Positions 1-9,021 of a stretch of 64,000 nucleotides of DNA are shown here, piece after piece. The stretch's first letter is position 1; every line of letters starts with the position of its first letter. The notes below the pieces were generated by a model, which saw only the letters and a program-made list of their open reading frames with translations, did not search any database and was not told the origin of the DNA. The stretch covers positions 2,852,001-2,916,000 of the forward strand of contig NZ_CP038436.1 of assembly GCF_004683965.1 (NCBI RefSeq). Reading direction: 5' to 3'. The DNA is from Nocardioides seonyuensis (GTDB lineage Bacteria; Actinomycetota; Actinomycetes; Propionibacteriales; Nocardioidaceae). Both the position numbers and the translations under genes were made by a program.

Positions 1-1658
1 CGCGAGACCACACGCGACTCGGAGACGATCGTGTCTCCAACCCGCAGCGTCGACAGCGAGTGGCGGAACGGGTGCTCAGGCGTCGTCGTACGCGCCGAGC
101 CGCGGGTCCAGCGCCCGGTGATCGCGGTCAGCATGTCGGGGGAGGCCTGAATGGCCGAGCGCTGCATGTGGTGCAGCACCCCTCGCACGCCGCCGAGCTC
201 CTCGCCACCGCCCGCCCGGCCCGGCCCGCCGTGCACGAGCATCGGGAGGGGGGAGCCGTGGCCGGTGGACTCGGCGGCGTCGTCGCGGTCGAGCACGAGG
301 ATGCGCCCGTGCCATGGGGCCAGCCCGAGCACGAGCGACCGGGCGACCTCGGGGTCGTGGGTCACGACAGACCCGACGAGGGAGCCCCGCCCGCGGGCCG
401 CCATCGCGACGGCCTCGTCGACCGTGGAGTACGACATCACCGTCGAGACCGGGCCGAACGGCTCGACGTCGTGCGGCTCGACCGCGCCCTGACGAGCCCG
501 CAGCAGGACCGGTGACATGAAGGCTCCGCGCTCGGCATCGGCGTCGACCGGCGACACCTCGGTGGGATGTCCGTGGACGACGTCGCACGACGCGCGCAGC
601 GCCTCCACCGCCTTGCGGACCTCCTCGCGCTGGGCGAGTGACGCCAGTGCGCCCATCCGGACCGACTCGTCCGCAGGGTTGCCGACCGTGATCCGGGAGA
701 GCCGTTCGGCGAGGTCGTCGACCACCTGGTCGGCGACGGCGTCGGGCACGATGACCCGGCGGATCGCCGTGCACTTCTGCCCCGCCTTGACGGTCATCTC
801 GGTCACCACGCCCTTGAGGAACAGGTCCCACTCGGGCTGGTCGGGGGTGACGTCGGGCCCGAGCGCCGAGCAGTTGAGGGAGTCCGCCTCGACCTGGAGG
901 GTGGCGCCGCCGTGCACGATGGAGGGGTGCTGTCGCAGGATGCCCGCGGTGTGGGCGGAGCCGGTGAACGCGACGGAGTCCTGGACGCCGAGGTGGTCCA
1001 GGAGGGTCCCGGCGGAGCCGCACAGCAGCTGCAGCGACCCCTCCGGCAGGATCCCGGCCTCGATGATGCGTCGTACCACCAGCTCGGTGAGGTAGGCGGT
1101 CTGGCTGGCCGGCTTGACGATCGTGGGCAGGCCGGCCAGGAACGCGGGGGCCAGCTTCTCGAGCATGCCCCACACGGGGAAGTTGAACGCGTTGATCTGG
1201 ACGGCGACGCCGGGTCGCGAGGTGTAGACGTGCTGGCCCACGAAGGAGCCGGAGCGGCCGAGCTGCTCGAGCTCCCCGTCGCACACCACGGTGTCGTACG
1301 GCAGCTCGCGCCGTGCCTTGGAGGAGAAGGAGAACAGCGTGCCGAAGCCGCCGTCGATGTCGACCATCGAGTCACGGCGAGTGGCGCCGGTGCGCGTGGA
1401 CAGCTCGTAGAGCTCCTCCTTCAGGCCGCTGAGGTGGGTGCCGACGTCCTTGAGCAGCAGGGCCCGCTCGTGGAAGTTGAGCTCCCGGACCGCCGGCCCA
1501 CCCACGGTGCGGGCGTGGTCCACCATCGAGGCGAGGTCGAGGCCGCTGCTGGAGACGCGCGCGACCTCCTCGCCTGTCGTGGCGTCCAGCAGGGGGTCGC
1601 CCTCGCCGGTCGGCGTGCGCCAGCTCCCGGCGACGTAGCTCTCGAGCAGTCGACTCAC
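1..1658 (-). CDS. paaZ: Phenylacetate degradation bifunctional protein PaaZ (aldehyde dehydrogenase part; cut by window edge)
   Basis: In known PaaZ proteins an (R)-specific enoyl-CoA hydratase domain opens the oxepin-CoA ring and an NADP-dependent aldehyde dehydrogenase oxidises the resulting semialdehyde. About 552 codons are visible. They cover the N-terminal aldehyde dehydrogenase domain, with the conserved segment INAFNFPVWG, the Rossmann-type GS pair in VAFTGSA, and the catalytic cysteine in VKAGQKCTAIRR. The MaoC-like hydratase domain expected at the C-terminus lies mostly beyond base 1. The start is a GTG at 1658, preceded by an AAGGGA-like ribosome site about seven bases upstream. 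The gene diverges from paaABCDE across a short spacer holding a palindromic operator, so the two sides are probably co-repressed. Assignment rests on family resemblance plus context and is strong. Confidence 0.93.
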   Translation of the reverse strand, partial: MSRLLESYVAGSWRTPTGEGDPLLDATTGEEVARVSSSGLDLASMVDHARTVGGPAVRELNFHERALLLKDVGTHLSGLKEELYELSTRTGATRRDSMVDIDGGFGTLFSFSSKARRELPYDTVVCDGELEQLGRSGSFVGQHVYTSRPGVAVQINAFNFPVWGMLEKLAPAFLAGLPTIVKPASQTAYLTELVVRRIIEAGILPEGSLQLLCGSAGTLLDHLGVQDSVAFTGSAHTAGILRQHPSIVHGGATLQVEADSLNCSALGPDVTPDQPEWDLFLKGVVTEMTVKAGQKCTAIRRVIVPDAVADQVVDDLAERLSRITVGNPADESVRMGALASLAQREEVRKAVEALRASCDVVHGHPTEVSPVDADAERGAFMSPVLLRARQGAVEPHDVEPFGPVSTVMSYSTVDEAVAMAARGRGSLVGSVVTHDPEVARSLVLGLAPWHGRILVLDRDDAAESTGHGSPLPMLVHGGPGRAGGGEELGGVRGVLHHMQRSAIQASPDMLTAITGRWTRGSARTTTPEHPFRHSLSTLRVGDTIVSESRVVS

Positions 1659-1721
1659 GGCGGTCCCTTCGCAGTCGGGGCAGGCGGGCTCGATTGCACG
1701 GCTGCGTGACGCGTGCCACAC

Positions 1722-1744
1722 TAATACCCGACCGTTCGGTCAGT
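1722..1744. promoter_or_regulatory. Palindromic operator in the paaZ-paaA divergent promoter (PaaR/TetR-type site)
   Basis: The bases GACCGTTCGGTC at 1730-1741 form a perfect inverted repeat of five bases around a two-base centre. Read on the minus strand, the longer site begins ACTGACCGAACG. As I recall it, this matches the left two thirds of the 22-bp site ACTNACCGNNCGNNCGGTNAGT described for PaaR of Corynebacterium glutamicum, and it degrades on the other side. A -10-like TAATAC at 1722-1727 overlaps it. The position between divergent paa genes, with a TetR gene at the operon end, supports a repressor site. Binding itself is inferred. Confidence 0.65.
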
Positions 1745-1775
1745 AAATGTGGTGGACGTGACCGGGAGGACCTGG

Positions 1776-2720
1776 ATGTTGCAGGAGCACTTCGACGCGA
1801 CGATCGCGCGCAACGACCGGATCGAGCCGCGCGACTGGATGCCCGACGCCTACCGCGCCACCCTCGTCCGGCAGGTCGCCCAGCACGCCCACAGCGAGAT
1901 CATCGGCATGCAGCCGGAGGGCAGCTGGATCGGCCGCGCCCCCTCGCTGCGACGCAAGGCGATCCTCCTGGCGAAGGTCCAGGACGAGGCCGGGCACGGG
2001 CTGTACCTCTACTCCGCCACCGAGACCCTGGGCGTCTCCCGCGACGAGCTGACCGAGATGCTGCTGTCAGGGCGGCAGAAGTACTCCTCCATCTTCAACT
2101 ACCCGACGCTGACCTTCGCCGACGTCGGCACGATCGGCTGGCTGGTCGACGGCGCCGCGATCTGCAACCAGGTCCCGTTGTGCCGGACGTCCTACGGGCC
2201 CTACGGCCGGGCGATGATCCGCATCTGCAAGGAGGAGTCCTTCCACCAGCGGCAGGGCTACGAGCTGCTGATGACGATGATGCGCGGCACCGACGAGCAG
2301 CGCGCGATGGTGCAGGAGTCGGTCGACCGGTTCTGGTGGCCGTCGCTGATGATGTTCGGCCCCCCGGACGCCGACTCGCCCAACACGGCCCGGTCGATGG
2401 CGTGGGGCATCAAGCGCAACACCAACGACGAGCTGCGCCAGAAGTTCGTCGACATGTCCGTGCCCCAGGCCGAGGCGCTCGGGGTCACGCTCCCTGACCC
2501 CGACCTGCGGTGGAACGAGGAGCGCGGGCACCACGACTTCGGCCAGCCCGACTGGGAGCACTTCATGCAGGTGGTCAAGGGCAACGGTCCCTGCAACGCC
2601 CAGCGTCTCGCCCACCGGCAGCGAGCCCACGACGACGGCGCCTGGGTCCGCGAGGCGGCCATGGCGTTCGCTCGTCGTAGCGAACAGGAGCGGGCGACCA
2701 CCGAGAGGGCCGCGTCATGA
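1776..2720 (+). CDS. paaA: 1,2-phenylacetyl-CoA epoxidase catalytic subunit PaaA
   Basis: Catalytic subunit of the di-iron monooxygenase that epoxidises the ring of phenylacetyl-CoA, acting with PaaB, PaaC and PaaE. The 314-residue product has the ferritin-like di-iron ligand patterns of the family: DEAGH in KVQDEAGHG and EESFH in [10 protein letters not shown]. It is rich in long helices and has no signal peptide. I chose the ATG at 1776 because GGGAGGA ends five bases upstream. An in-frame GTG at 1749 would add nine residues but sits against the operator and lacks a ribosome site. It is the first gene of an operon and overlaps paaB by four bases (ATGA). Confidence 0.96.
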   Translation: MLQEHFDATIARNDRIEPRDWMPDAYRATLVRQVAQHAHSEIIGMQPEGSWIGRAPSLRRKAILLAKVQDEAGHGLYLYSATETLGVSRDELTEMLLSGRQKYSSIFNYPTLTFADVGTIGWLVDGAAICNQVPLCRTSYGPYGRAMIRICKEESFHQRQGYELLMTMMRGTDEQRAMVQESVDRFWWPSLMMFGPPDADSPNTARSMAWGIKRNTNDELRQKFVDMSVPQAEALGVTLPDPDLRWNEERGHHDFGQPDWEHFMQVVKGNGPCNAQRLAHRQRAHDDGAWVREAAMAFARRSEQERATTERAAS

Positions 2721-3016
2721 CTGAGCAGCACGTGAGGGCGGAGTGGCCGCTCTACGAGGTGTTCGTCCGCGGCAAGAGGGGCCTCAACCACGTCCACGTC
2801 GGGTCGTTGCACGCCCCGGACGACGAGATGGCGCTGATGCACGCCCGTGACGTCTACACGCGGCGCAACGAGGGAGTGAGCATCTGGGTGGTGCGCGCCG
2901 ACGCGATCACTGCGTCCAGCCCCGACGAGAAGGACGAGTTCTTCGAGCCGAGCGGCGACAAGGTCTACCGCCACCCGACCTTCTACGACATCCCCGACGA
3001 CGTCCCCCACATGTGA
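2717..3016 (+). CDS. paaB: 1,2-phenylacetyl-CoA epoxidase subunit PaaB
   Basis: Small, non-catalytic subunit of the phenylacetyl-CoA epoxidase complex. In characterised systems it bridges the PaaA-PaaC assembly. The 99-residue product has the usual family length and N-terminal pattern ([20 protein letters not shown]). The ATG overlaps the paaA stop codon, and the stop codon overlaps the paaC start (TGATG), so translational coupling is likely. No cofactor-binding residues are expected in this subunit. Confidence 0.95.
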   Translation: MTEQHVRAEWPLYEVFVRGKRGLNHVHVGSLHAPDDEMALMHARDVYTRRNEGVSIWVVRADAITASSPDEKDEFFEPSGDKVYRHPTFYDIPDDVPHM

Positions 3017-3969
3017 TGGCAGAGATCCGCACCCACGACGAGGACGAGCACGACAACGCCTACTCCGGCCTGCTCGTCAACGACAGCCACTGGGCGTTCG
3101 GGAGTGCTGCCGTGCCCGAGGGGCACGGCGCCGACCCGCTCGCCGGCGTCGACACCACGGTGCCGGAGGGAGTGGACGCGGCCGATCTGGCGACGTACTC
3201 GCTCGCACTCGGCGACGACGCACTCGTGATGAGCCAGCGGATCGCCGAGTGGTGCAGCAACGCGCCCGACCTGGAGGAGGACATCGCCCTGGCCAACATC
3301 GCGCTGGACCTCCTCGGCCAGGCACGCCTGCTCCTCGCGCGCAGCGCGCGAGCCGACTCCTCACTGGTGCCGGCGCTCCCGGACGACTCACCTGTGCCGC
3401 CGGAGGACGCCCTGGCCTTCTTCCGCGAGGCGCGGGAGTTCCGCAACGCCCGGCTGACCGAGGTCCCGCGAGGCGACTTCGCCGAGGTCGTGACCCGCGT
3501 GCTGCTGTTCTCGACGTGGCGGCTCGCGGTCCTGGAGCAGCTGAGGTCCAGCCGTGACACGGTCCTCGCGGCGGTGGCCGCCAAGGGCGTGAAGGAGGTG
3601 GCCTACCACCGCGACTTCGCAGCCCGCTGGTTCGTCACCCTCGCCCTGGGGACCGAGGAGTCGCGCCGCCGGCTCCTCTCGGCCCTGCACGGCCTGTGGC
3701 CGCTGTGGCCCGAGCTCTTCGACGACCACGCCGACGACCTCGCCCTCGCCGCCGCGGGGGTGGGAGTCGCGCCCTCGACCGTCAGGGACGCGGCCGACGA
3801 CGTGCTCGACGAGGTCCTCGCAGCAGGCGAGTTGGAGCGTCCCGCGCCGGCCCGGCTCTCCGGGGTCAACGGGGGCACCGGACGCGACGGCATGCACACC
3901 GAGGCGCTGAGCCTGATGCTGGCCGAGATGCAGTCCGTCGCGCGCACCCACCCCAGGGGGCAGTGGTGA
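3016..3969 (+). CDS. paaC: 1,2-phenylacetyl-CoA epoxidase structural subunit PaaC
   Basis: Ferritin-fold partner of PaaA in the epoxidase core. It helps position PaaA and is thought not to hold the working di-iron site. The 317-residue protein carries family segments such as EEDIALANIALDLLGQAR near residue 90 and AYHRDFAARWF near residue 200. The ATG at 3016 shares bases with the paaB stop; a GTG one codon earlier (3013) is possible but less usual. The first 50 residues are acidic and less conserved. The stop codon overlaps the paaD start by four bases (GTGA). Confidence 0.94.
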   Translation: MAEIRTHDEDEHDNAYSGLLVNDSHWAFGSAAVPEGHGADPLAGVDTTVPEGVDAADLATYSLALGDDALVMSQRIAEWCSNAPDLEEDIALANIALDLLGQARLLLARSARADSSLVPALPDDSPVPPEDALAFFREAREFRNARLTEVPRGDFAEVVTRVLLFSTWRLAVLEQLRSSRDTVLAAVAAKGVKEVAYHRDFAARWFVTLALGTEESRRRLLSALHGLWPLWPELFDDHADDLALAAAGVGVAPSTVRDAADDVLDEVLAAGELERPAPARLSGVNGGTGRDGMHTEALSLMLAEMQSVARTHPRGQW

Positions 3970-4475
3970 GGACGTCCACGAGGTCCCTGGAGCGTGCCCG
4001 GTCTGCGGCCGAGTCGGTCACCGACCCCGAGCTGCCCATGCTCACCCTCGCCCAGCTGGGCGTGCTGAGGGACGTCCGGCTCGAGGGCCAGCGGGTGGTC
4101 GTCGACATCACTCCCACCTACACCGGCTGCCCGGCCCTCGCGACGATGAGCGCAGACGTGGCCGAGCGGCTCCGGGGGGAGGGCTTCGACGACGTCGAGG
4201 TGCGGGTGAGCCTCCATCCGGCCTGGTCGAGCGACATGATCACGCCCGAGGGGCGCACGGCGCTCGCGCGTGCCGGCATCTCCCCGCCCGGCCCGGCCCC
4301 GTCCCGCAACGGGCCCGTGCCCCTGACGCTCATGCCCCACGCACGCGTCGTGCGCTGCCCGCAGTGCGCATCGCCGGCCACGGACCTCGTCTCCGAGTTC
4401 GGCGCGACCGCCTGCAAGGCGCTCTACCGCTGCACCGCCTGCCTGGAGCCGTTCGACCACGTCAAGGAGATCTGA
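3966..4475 (+). CDS. paaD: PaaD: MIP18/DUF59-type factor of the phenylacetyl-CoA epoxidase system
   Basis: PaaD is needed for epoxidase activity in vivo. It resembles iron-sulfur assembly factors and probably helps mature the PaaE cluster or the PaaA iron site. The 169-residue product has an N-terminal DUF59 domain (VTDPELPMLTLAQLGVLRDV) with the conserved Cys in PTYTGCPALA. A C-terminal zinc-ribbon-like tail carries CPQC, an isolated Cys and CTAC. The GTG at 3966 overlaps the paaC stop, and the TGA shares a base with the paaE ATG. Confidence 0.92.
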   Translation: MRTSTRSLERARSAAESVTDPELPMLTLAQLGVLRDVRLEGQRVVVDITPTYTGCPALATMSADVAERLRGEGFDDVEVRVSLHPAWSSDMITPEGRTALARAGISPPGPAPSRNGPVPLTLMPHARVVRCPQCASPATDLVSEFGATACKALYRCTACLEPFDHVKEI

Positions 4476-5527
4476 TGGCGGTGTTCCACCAGCTACGGGT
4501 CGCAGACGTGCAACGCCTCACCGACGACTCGGCAGCCATCACCTTCGAGGTGCCCGACGACCTGCGTGAGGAGTTCGCCTTCCGCCCCGGCGAGGCGCTG
4601 ACCCTGAGGCGGACGCTCGACGGCGAGGAGCATCGTCGTACCTATTCCATCTGCGCCCCCGCAGGGGCACGCCCACGCATCGGTGTCCGGGAGATCCCCG
4701 GTGGTCTGTTCTCGTCGTGGCTCGTGCGTGACCTCGAGCCCGGCCAGCGGGTCGAGGTCGCCCGCCCGAGCGGGAGCTTCCGCGCGGACCCCGCGACGCC
4801 CGGGCGCCACCTCTGCATCGCCGCCGGGTCGGGCATCACCCCGATGCTCTCGATCGCCGCATCGGTGCTCACCAACCCCGGCAGCTCGGTGACCCTCCTG
4901 TACGGCAACCGCGAGACGACGTCGGTCATGTTCGCCGAGGAGCTCGGGGACCTCAAGGACCTCCACGGGCCCCGGCTCGACCTGGTGCACGTGCTCTCAC
5001 GAGAGCCCCGCGACGTGGAGCTGTTCTCAGGGCGGCTCGACGCAGACCGGCTGCGGCGGCTGCTGCCGCTGAAGGTGGACGTTGCGGCACTGGACCACGT
5101 GTGGCTGTGCGGCCCCCTCGGCCTGATCAGCGACGCCCGCGAGGTCCTGGCCGAGCTCGGCGTGGAGCCGGCCAAGGTCCACTTCGAGCTCTTCTTCGTC
5201 GACGAGCCGCCGCCGGTCCTGCGCCACCCCGACCGGGTCGTCGAGGGCGTCACCAGCGAGGTGACGGTCGTGCTCGACGGACGGACCACGACCACGCCGG
5301 TGCCGCGCACCCACACGCTGCTCGACTCGGCGCAGTCGACCCGCAGCGACCTCCCCTTCGCCTGCAAGGGTGGCGTCTGCGGAACCTGCCGCGCGCAGGT
5401 CCGCGCCGGCGAGGTCGACATGGTGCGCAACTACGCGCTGGAGCCCCACGAGGTCGACGAGGGGTTCGTGCTGACCTGCCAGTCGTTCCCGGTGAGCCCG
5501 GAGGTCACGGTCGACTTCGACGCGTAG
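4475..5527 (+). CDS. paaE: 1,2-phenylacetyl-CoA epoxidase reductase PaaE
   Basis: Electron-transfer subunit that passes electrons from NADPH through FAD and a [2Fe-2S] cluster to the PaaA di-iron site. The 350-residue product has the class order FAD-binding barrel (RRTYSICAP), NAD(P)-binding domain (GSGITPMLSIA, then WLCGPLGLI) and C-terminal plant-type ferredoxin domain. Cluster cysteines are Cys297, Cys302, Cys305 and Cys335. The ATG overlaps the paaD stop by one base. It is the last gene of the paa operon; six bases separate it from a convergent TetR gene. Confidence 0.95.
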   Translation: MAVFHQLRVADVQRLTDDSAAITFEVPDDLREEFAFRPGEALTLRRTLDGEEHRRTYSICAPAGARPRIGVREIPGGLFSSWLVRDLEPGQRVEVARPSGSFRADPATPGRHLCIAAGSGITPMLSIAASVLTNPGSSVTLLYGNRETTSVMFAEELGDLKDLHGPRLDLVHVLSREPRDVELFSGRLDADRLRRLLPLKVDVAALDHVWLCGPLGLISDAREVLAELGVEPAKVHFELFFVDEPPPVLRHPDRVVEGVTSEVTVVLDGRTTTTPVPRTHTLLDSAQSTRSDLPFACKGGVCGTCRAQVRAGEVDMVRNYALEPHEVDEGFVLTCQSFPVSPEVTVDFDA

Positions 5528-5533
5528 AAGCGC

Positions 5534-6124
5534 TCACGTGGACAGGCCGTCGAACGCCAAGGTGGTGACGGCGTCGGCCAGTGCGTCGGCGTCGAGGTCG
5601 GGTCGGACCCATTCGGTCAGCGAGTTGACCATGCCGAACAGCAGCCGGCTGATCAGCAACGGGTCGAGGTCGGCCCGCACCGCGCCCTCGTCCACGGCCT
5701 CACGCACCATCGCGGCCAGGCGCTGGTCGACCTGACGGCGGCGATCCAGGGCGGCGCGTTCGGCGGGAGTGTTGCCGTGGACGCGCAGCAGGAGGGTGAC
5801 CGCAGGGAGGTGGGCGGCCAGGACGACCACGCTGCTTCGTACGGCGTCCCGCAGGCGAGTGCCCGCCGTGTCCGCGTGGCGCGCGGAGACGTCGTCCAGG
5901 GCCTCGGACAGTGCGTCGAGGGCCTCACCGACCACGCGCTCGAGCAGGTGCTCCTTGCTGGGCACGTGGTGGTAGATGGCCGACTTGCTCACGCCGAGCT
6001 CGCGGGCGACGTCGCCGACACTCGTCGCGTCGTAGCCCTGCCGGGTGAACAGCTCGGTCGCGACGCGCAGCACGGCTGCCTGGTCGTGCCCGGGGCGTCC
6101 GCGTCGTGGGGCGCTCTCGGTCAT
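5534..6124 (-). CDS. paaR: TetR-family regulator, probable phenylacetate repressor PaaR
   Basis: The 196-residue protein has an N-terminal TetR helix-turn-helix: ATELFTRQGYDATSVGDVA, then the recognition helix region VSKSAIYHHVPSKEHLL. A divergent C-terminal helical ligand domain ends in an FGMVNSLTEW segment. It lies convergent to and six bases from paaE. In several actinobacteria a TetR-type PaaR beside the paa genes represses them until phenylacetyl-CoA binds. The palindrome between paaZ and paaA is its likely target. The ATG at 6124 is preferred over a GTG two codons earlier; neither has a strong ribosome site. The role is inferred from context. Confidence 0.8.
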   Translation of the reverse strand: MTESAPRRGRPGHDQAAVLRVATELFTRQGYDATSVGDVARELGVSKSAIYHHVPSKEHLLERVVGEALDALSEALDDVSARHADTAGTRLRDAVRSSVVVLAAHLPAVTLLLRVHGNTPAERAALDRRRQVDQRLAAMVREAVDEGAVRADLDPLLISRLLFGMVNSLTEWVRPDLDADALADAVTTLAFDGLST

Positions 6125-6368
6125 GGGCACACGGTCTCACGCGACGAGCGCGAAACGCGGAAGTGACCTGGGTTACCGCAGTGAGGGCTCGGGCAGGTAT
6201 CGTGGAGCCAGCGCTTCGCCTGTTCGGCGGGCCTGCCTCCCGCTGGCCCATCCGCACAGTTCTGCGAGCGCCCGCATCACATCGAGTTCCTCATGCTCGA
6301 GGCCAGCGCGACCAGCTGGCCCCGGCTGCACGCGCAGCGTCGTACCTCTTTCCTCACAGGAGGATTCC

Positions 6369-8483
6369 TTGGCCCAGCGCCAACGCTCCCGCGGCAATCG
6401 CCGCACCCCTGCGGCCGCCCGCCACAAGGACAACGAGGGCATCGTCCCCGTCCTGGCCCGGGCCGTGCGGGAGCTCGAGTCCGCTGTCCAGCGCGGGCCG
6501 CTCTCGCCGAGCCAGCGCCCGCGCTTCCAGGTGGTCGCGCTCCTCGTGCGCGAGCACCGCGCCGAGGTGAAGAAGTCGGTCGAGCTGAGCGACGCGCAGA
6601 AGGCCGACGAGCTCAAGCGCCTCGACGGCATCGCCACGATCCTGGCCAAGACGGCCACCCGGGACCCTTCGCTCTTCGGGCTGCTCGCCGAGGACGCGAA
6701 GATCTCCGAGACGGCCAAGGACCTGCGCCTGGAGATGCTGCGCAAGGCAGGCATCGAGGCGGCTCCCGAGGAGCCCAAGCCCGACGACGTGGCCGGCCCG
6801 GGCCTCACCGAACGGCGCGTGACCCCGCGGTCGGTCGTCCAGCGCAAGCTCGCGAACCCGTTCCTCGTTCCCGACTTCGACATCGCGAACCGCCGTCGCA
6901 CCACCTCCCAGCGGCTCAGCACCTGGGAGCTCCTGGGGCCGCTGTTCCGGGCCTTCGAGCTCGGTGGCTCCTCCTCCTGCATGGACCTGCCGGAGGCGAC
7001 CTCGCTGAACGCGCCCGGAGACCTCGAGCTCATGCCCCACCAGGCACGGATGATCGCTGCCGCGGCCGCCGGGCACCGCACGTTCCTGCTCGCCGACGAG
7101 CCCGGGCTCGGCAAGACCGCCCAGGCGCTCCTCGCGGCCCAGGCCGCCGATGCCTATCCGATGCTCGTGGTGTGCCCCAACGTGGTGAAGACCAACTGGG
7201 CACGTGAGGCCGAGCGCTGGACGCCTCGCCACCGGGCGACCGTGATCCACGGCGACGGCGACGACATCGACGCCTTCGCCGACGTCGTGATCGTGAACTA
7301 CGAGATCCTCGACCGCCACGTCGGGTGGTTGGGCGACTTCGGGTTCCGCACGATGGTCGTCGACGAGGCCCACTTCATCAAGAACAAGACCTCCCAACGC
7401 TCCCGGCACGTGCTGGAGCTCTCCGAGCGGATCCGGTCCCGCACCGCTCGCCCGCTGCTCGTGGCCCTCACCGGAACTCCGCTGATCAACGACATCGAGG
7501 ACTTCCGTGCCATCTGGGAGTTCCTCGGCTGGATCGACGACACCCGTCCGACGGCGCGACTGATGGACGCCCTGGAGGAGACCGGGCTGACTCCCGAGGA
7601 CAAGTCCTTCTACCCCGCCGCCCGCAAGGCGGTGATCGACCAGGGCATCGTGCGTCGGCGCAAGGCCGACGTCGCCGCCGACATCCCCGCGCGCCGGATC
7701 GCCGACATCCCGGTCGAGCTCGACGACGAGGACTCCCGCTCCATCCGTGCTGCCGAGGCGGAGCTCGCCCGTCGGCTCGTCCAGCGCTACCGGGCTGCGC
7801 TCGAGACCCGTCGCGAGGGATCCGTCGTCGACGGCATCGACCACGACCTCGTACGCCGGGTGGCCACCTGGGAGCGCGAGGAGATGTCGTCCGGCGAGTC
7901 GGGCGAGAACGTCTTCGCGATGCTGCGTCGCATCGGCCAGGCCAAGGCCGGGCTCGCTGCCGACTACTCGGCCCAGCTCGCGCGCAACGTCGGCAAGGTG
8001 GTCTTCTTCGCGCGCCACGTCGACGTCATGGACATCGCCGAGGACACCTTCGCCAGGCGCGGCATCAAGTACACCTCGATCCGCGGCGACCAGACCCCCA
8101 AGGCGCGCGAGGCGGCGATCGACGGCTTCGTCAACGACCCCGAGGTCGAGGTCGTGGTCTGCTCGCTGACGGCGGCCGGTGTCGGTGTCAACCTCCAGGT
8201 CGCCTCCAACGTCGTGCTGGCAGAGCTGTCCTGGACCGACGCCGAGCAGACGCAGGCGATCGACCGCGTGCACCGCATCGGGCAGAGCGACCCGGTCACG
8301 GCGTGGCGCATCATCGCCGCCCAGACGATCGACACCCGGATCGCCGAGCTGATCGACTCCAAGGCCGGGCTGGCCGCCCGTGCCCTGGACGGTTCGGACG
8401 AGGAGGTCACCTCGTCGGCCGACGTGCAGACCGAGGCCCTCGTGGCACTGCTCACCGACGCCCTCGAGCGCTCGGGCGCCTGA
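6369..8483 (+). CDS. SNF2-family DEAD/DEAH-type ATPase
   Basis: A 704-residue superfamily-2 ATPase of the SNF2/Swi2 type, expected to translocate on duplex DNA and remodel DNA-protein complexes. It has a basic N-terminus, a helical region to about residue 215, Walker A DEPGLGKT at 243-250, DEAH at 332-335 (VVDEAHFIKN), motif III LTGTPLIND, and a helicase C domain ending in the SNF2 motif VHRIGQSDP. The start is a rare TTG at 6369, chosen because AGGAGGA ends four bases upstream; an open frame continues further 5' but has no ribosome site. No zinc-finger or SWIM domain is visible, and no nuclease or methylase lies beside it, so I see no defence cassette. Cellular role unknown. Confidence 0.88.
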   Translation: MAQRQRSRGNRRTPAAARHKDNEGIVPVLARAVRELESAVQRGPLSPSQRPRFQVVALLVREHRAEVKKSVELSDAQKADELKRLDGIATILAKTATRDPSLFGLLAEDAKISETAKDLRLEMLRKAGIEAAPEEPKPDDVAGPGLTERRVTPRSVVQRKLANPFLVPDFDIANRRRTTSQRLSTWELLGPLFRAFELGGSSSCMDLPEATSLNAPGDLELMPHQARMIAAAAAGHRTFLLADEPGLGKTAQALLAAQAADAYPMLVVCPNVVKTNWAREAERWTPRHRATVIHGDGDDIDAFADVVIVNYEILDRHVGWLGDFGFRTMVVDEAHFIKNKTSQRSRHVLELSERIRSRTARPLLVALTGTPLINDIEDFRAIWEFLGWIDDTRPTARLMDALEETGLTPEDKSFYPAARKAVIDQGIVRRRKADVAADIPARRIADIPVELDDEDSRSIRAAEAELARRLVQRYRAALETRREGSVVDGIDHDLVRRVATWEREEMSSGESGENVFAMLRRIGQAKAGLAADYSAQLARNVGKVVFFARHVDVMDIAEDTFARRGIKYTSIRGDQTPKAREAAIDGFVNDPEVEVVVCSLTAAGVGVNLQVASNVVLAELSWTDAEQTQAIDRVHRIGQSDPVTAWRIIAAQTIDTRIAELIDSKAGLAARALDGSDEEVTSSADVQTEALVALLTDALERSGA

Positions 8484-8551
8484 GGACGGTGCCACCGGGA
8501 GACGGGTCACGCGGGCCGTCTGCTCTTGGTGGTAGCGGGTACGACTGGGGC

Positions 8552-9013
8552 ATGAGCGAAGATCGCGAGAACTACCTCGACATGTCGGTCGATGACGAGG
8601 ACCAGCTGCAGCCCGAGGACACCCTCGAGGACCAGAACCTCGACGACGTCCTGGACCGCGGCTACTCCCCGCCCGACCGTCCACCGGCGACCTACAACGA
8701 CTACCCCACCGAGGCGGAGCGGTTGCAGGGCGAGTCGCTCGACGAGCGGCTGAGCGAGGAGGTCCCGGAGCCGGACCCCTACGTCGAGGCGGCCCAGGAC
8801 GCCGACCGCGAGGACGAGAACGCCCTCGACGAGCAGGTCGGTCTCGACGAGGCCGAGCCGCGCACCGGGCGCCTCGTGCAGCCCGACGAGGGGCTGGGGG
8901 AGGACCACGAGGGCCAGGAGGTCGCCCGCGACGTCGGCATCGACGGTGCCGGAGCCTCTGCCGAGGAGGCCGCCATGCACATCACCCAGGAGCCCGAGCC
9001 GCCGCTGGGGTGA
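8552..9013 (+). CDS. DUF5709-type acidic protein
   Basis: A 153-residue, strongly acidic, hydrophilic protein with no membrane segment or signal. The N-terminus (ENYLDMSVDDEDQLQPEDTL) and the following DRGYSPPDRPP segment look like the actinobacterial DUF5709 family, whose function is unknown. The middle is almost entirely Asp, Glu, Pro and Gly, so most of it is probably disordered. The start ATG at 8552 follows TACGAC by six bases, close to the leaderless-promoter pattern seen elsewhere in the window. It is read in the same direction as the SNF2 gene, 68 bases downstream. Confidence 0.75.
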   Translation: MSEDRENYLDMSVDDEDQLQPEDTLEDQNLDDVLDRGYSPPDRPPATYNDYPTEAERLQGESLDERLSEEVPEPDPYVEAAQDADREDENALDEQVGLDEAEPRTGRLVQPDEGLGEDHEGQEVARDVGIDGAGASAEEAAMHITQEPEPPLG

Positions 9014-9021
9014 GCAGACCG

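Noticed and set aside
6125..6368. A gene or extended N-terminus between paaR and the SNF2 gene
   Set aside because: The open frame lacks ribosome sites and resemblance to known proteins; a strong ribosome site places the SNF2 start at 6369.
6354..8684. A 776-residue open frame antisense to the SNF2 gene
   Set aside because: It has no recognisable domain and mirrors conserved helicase codons.
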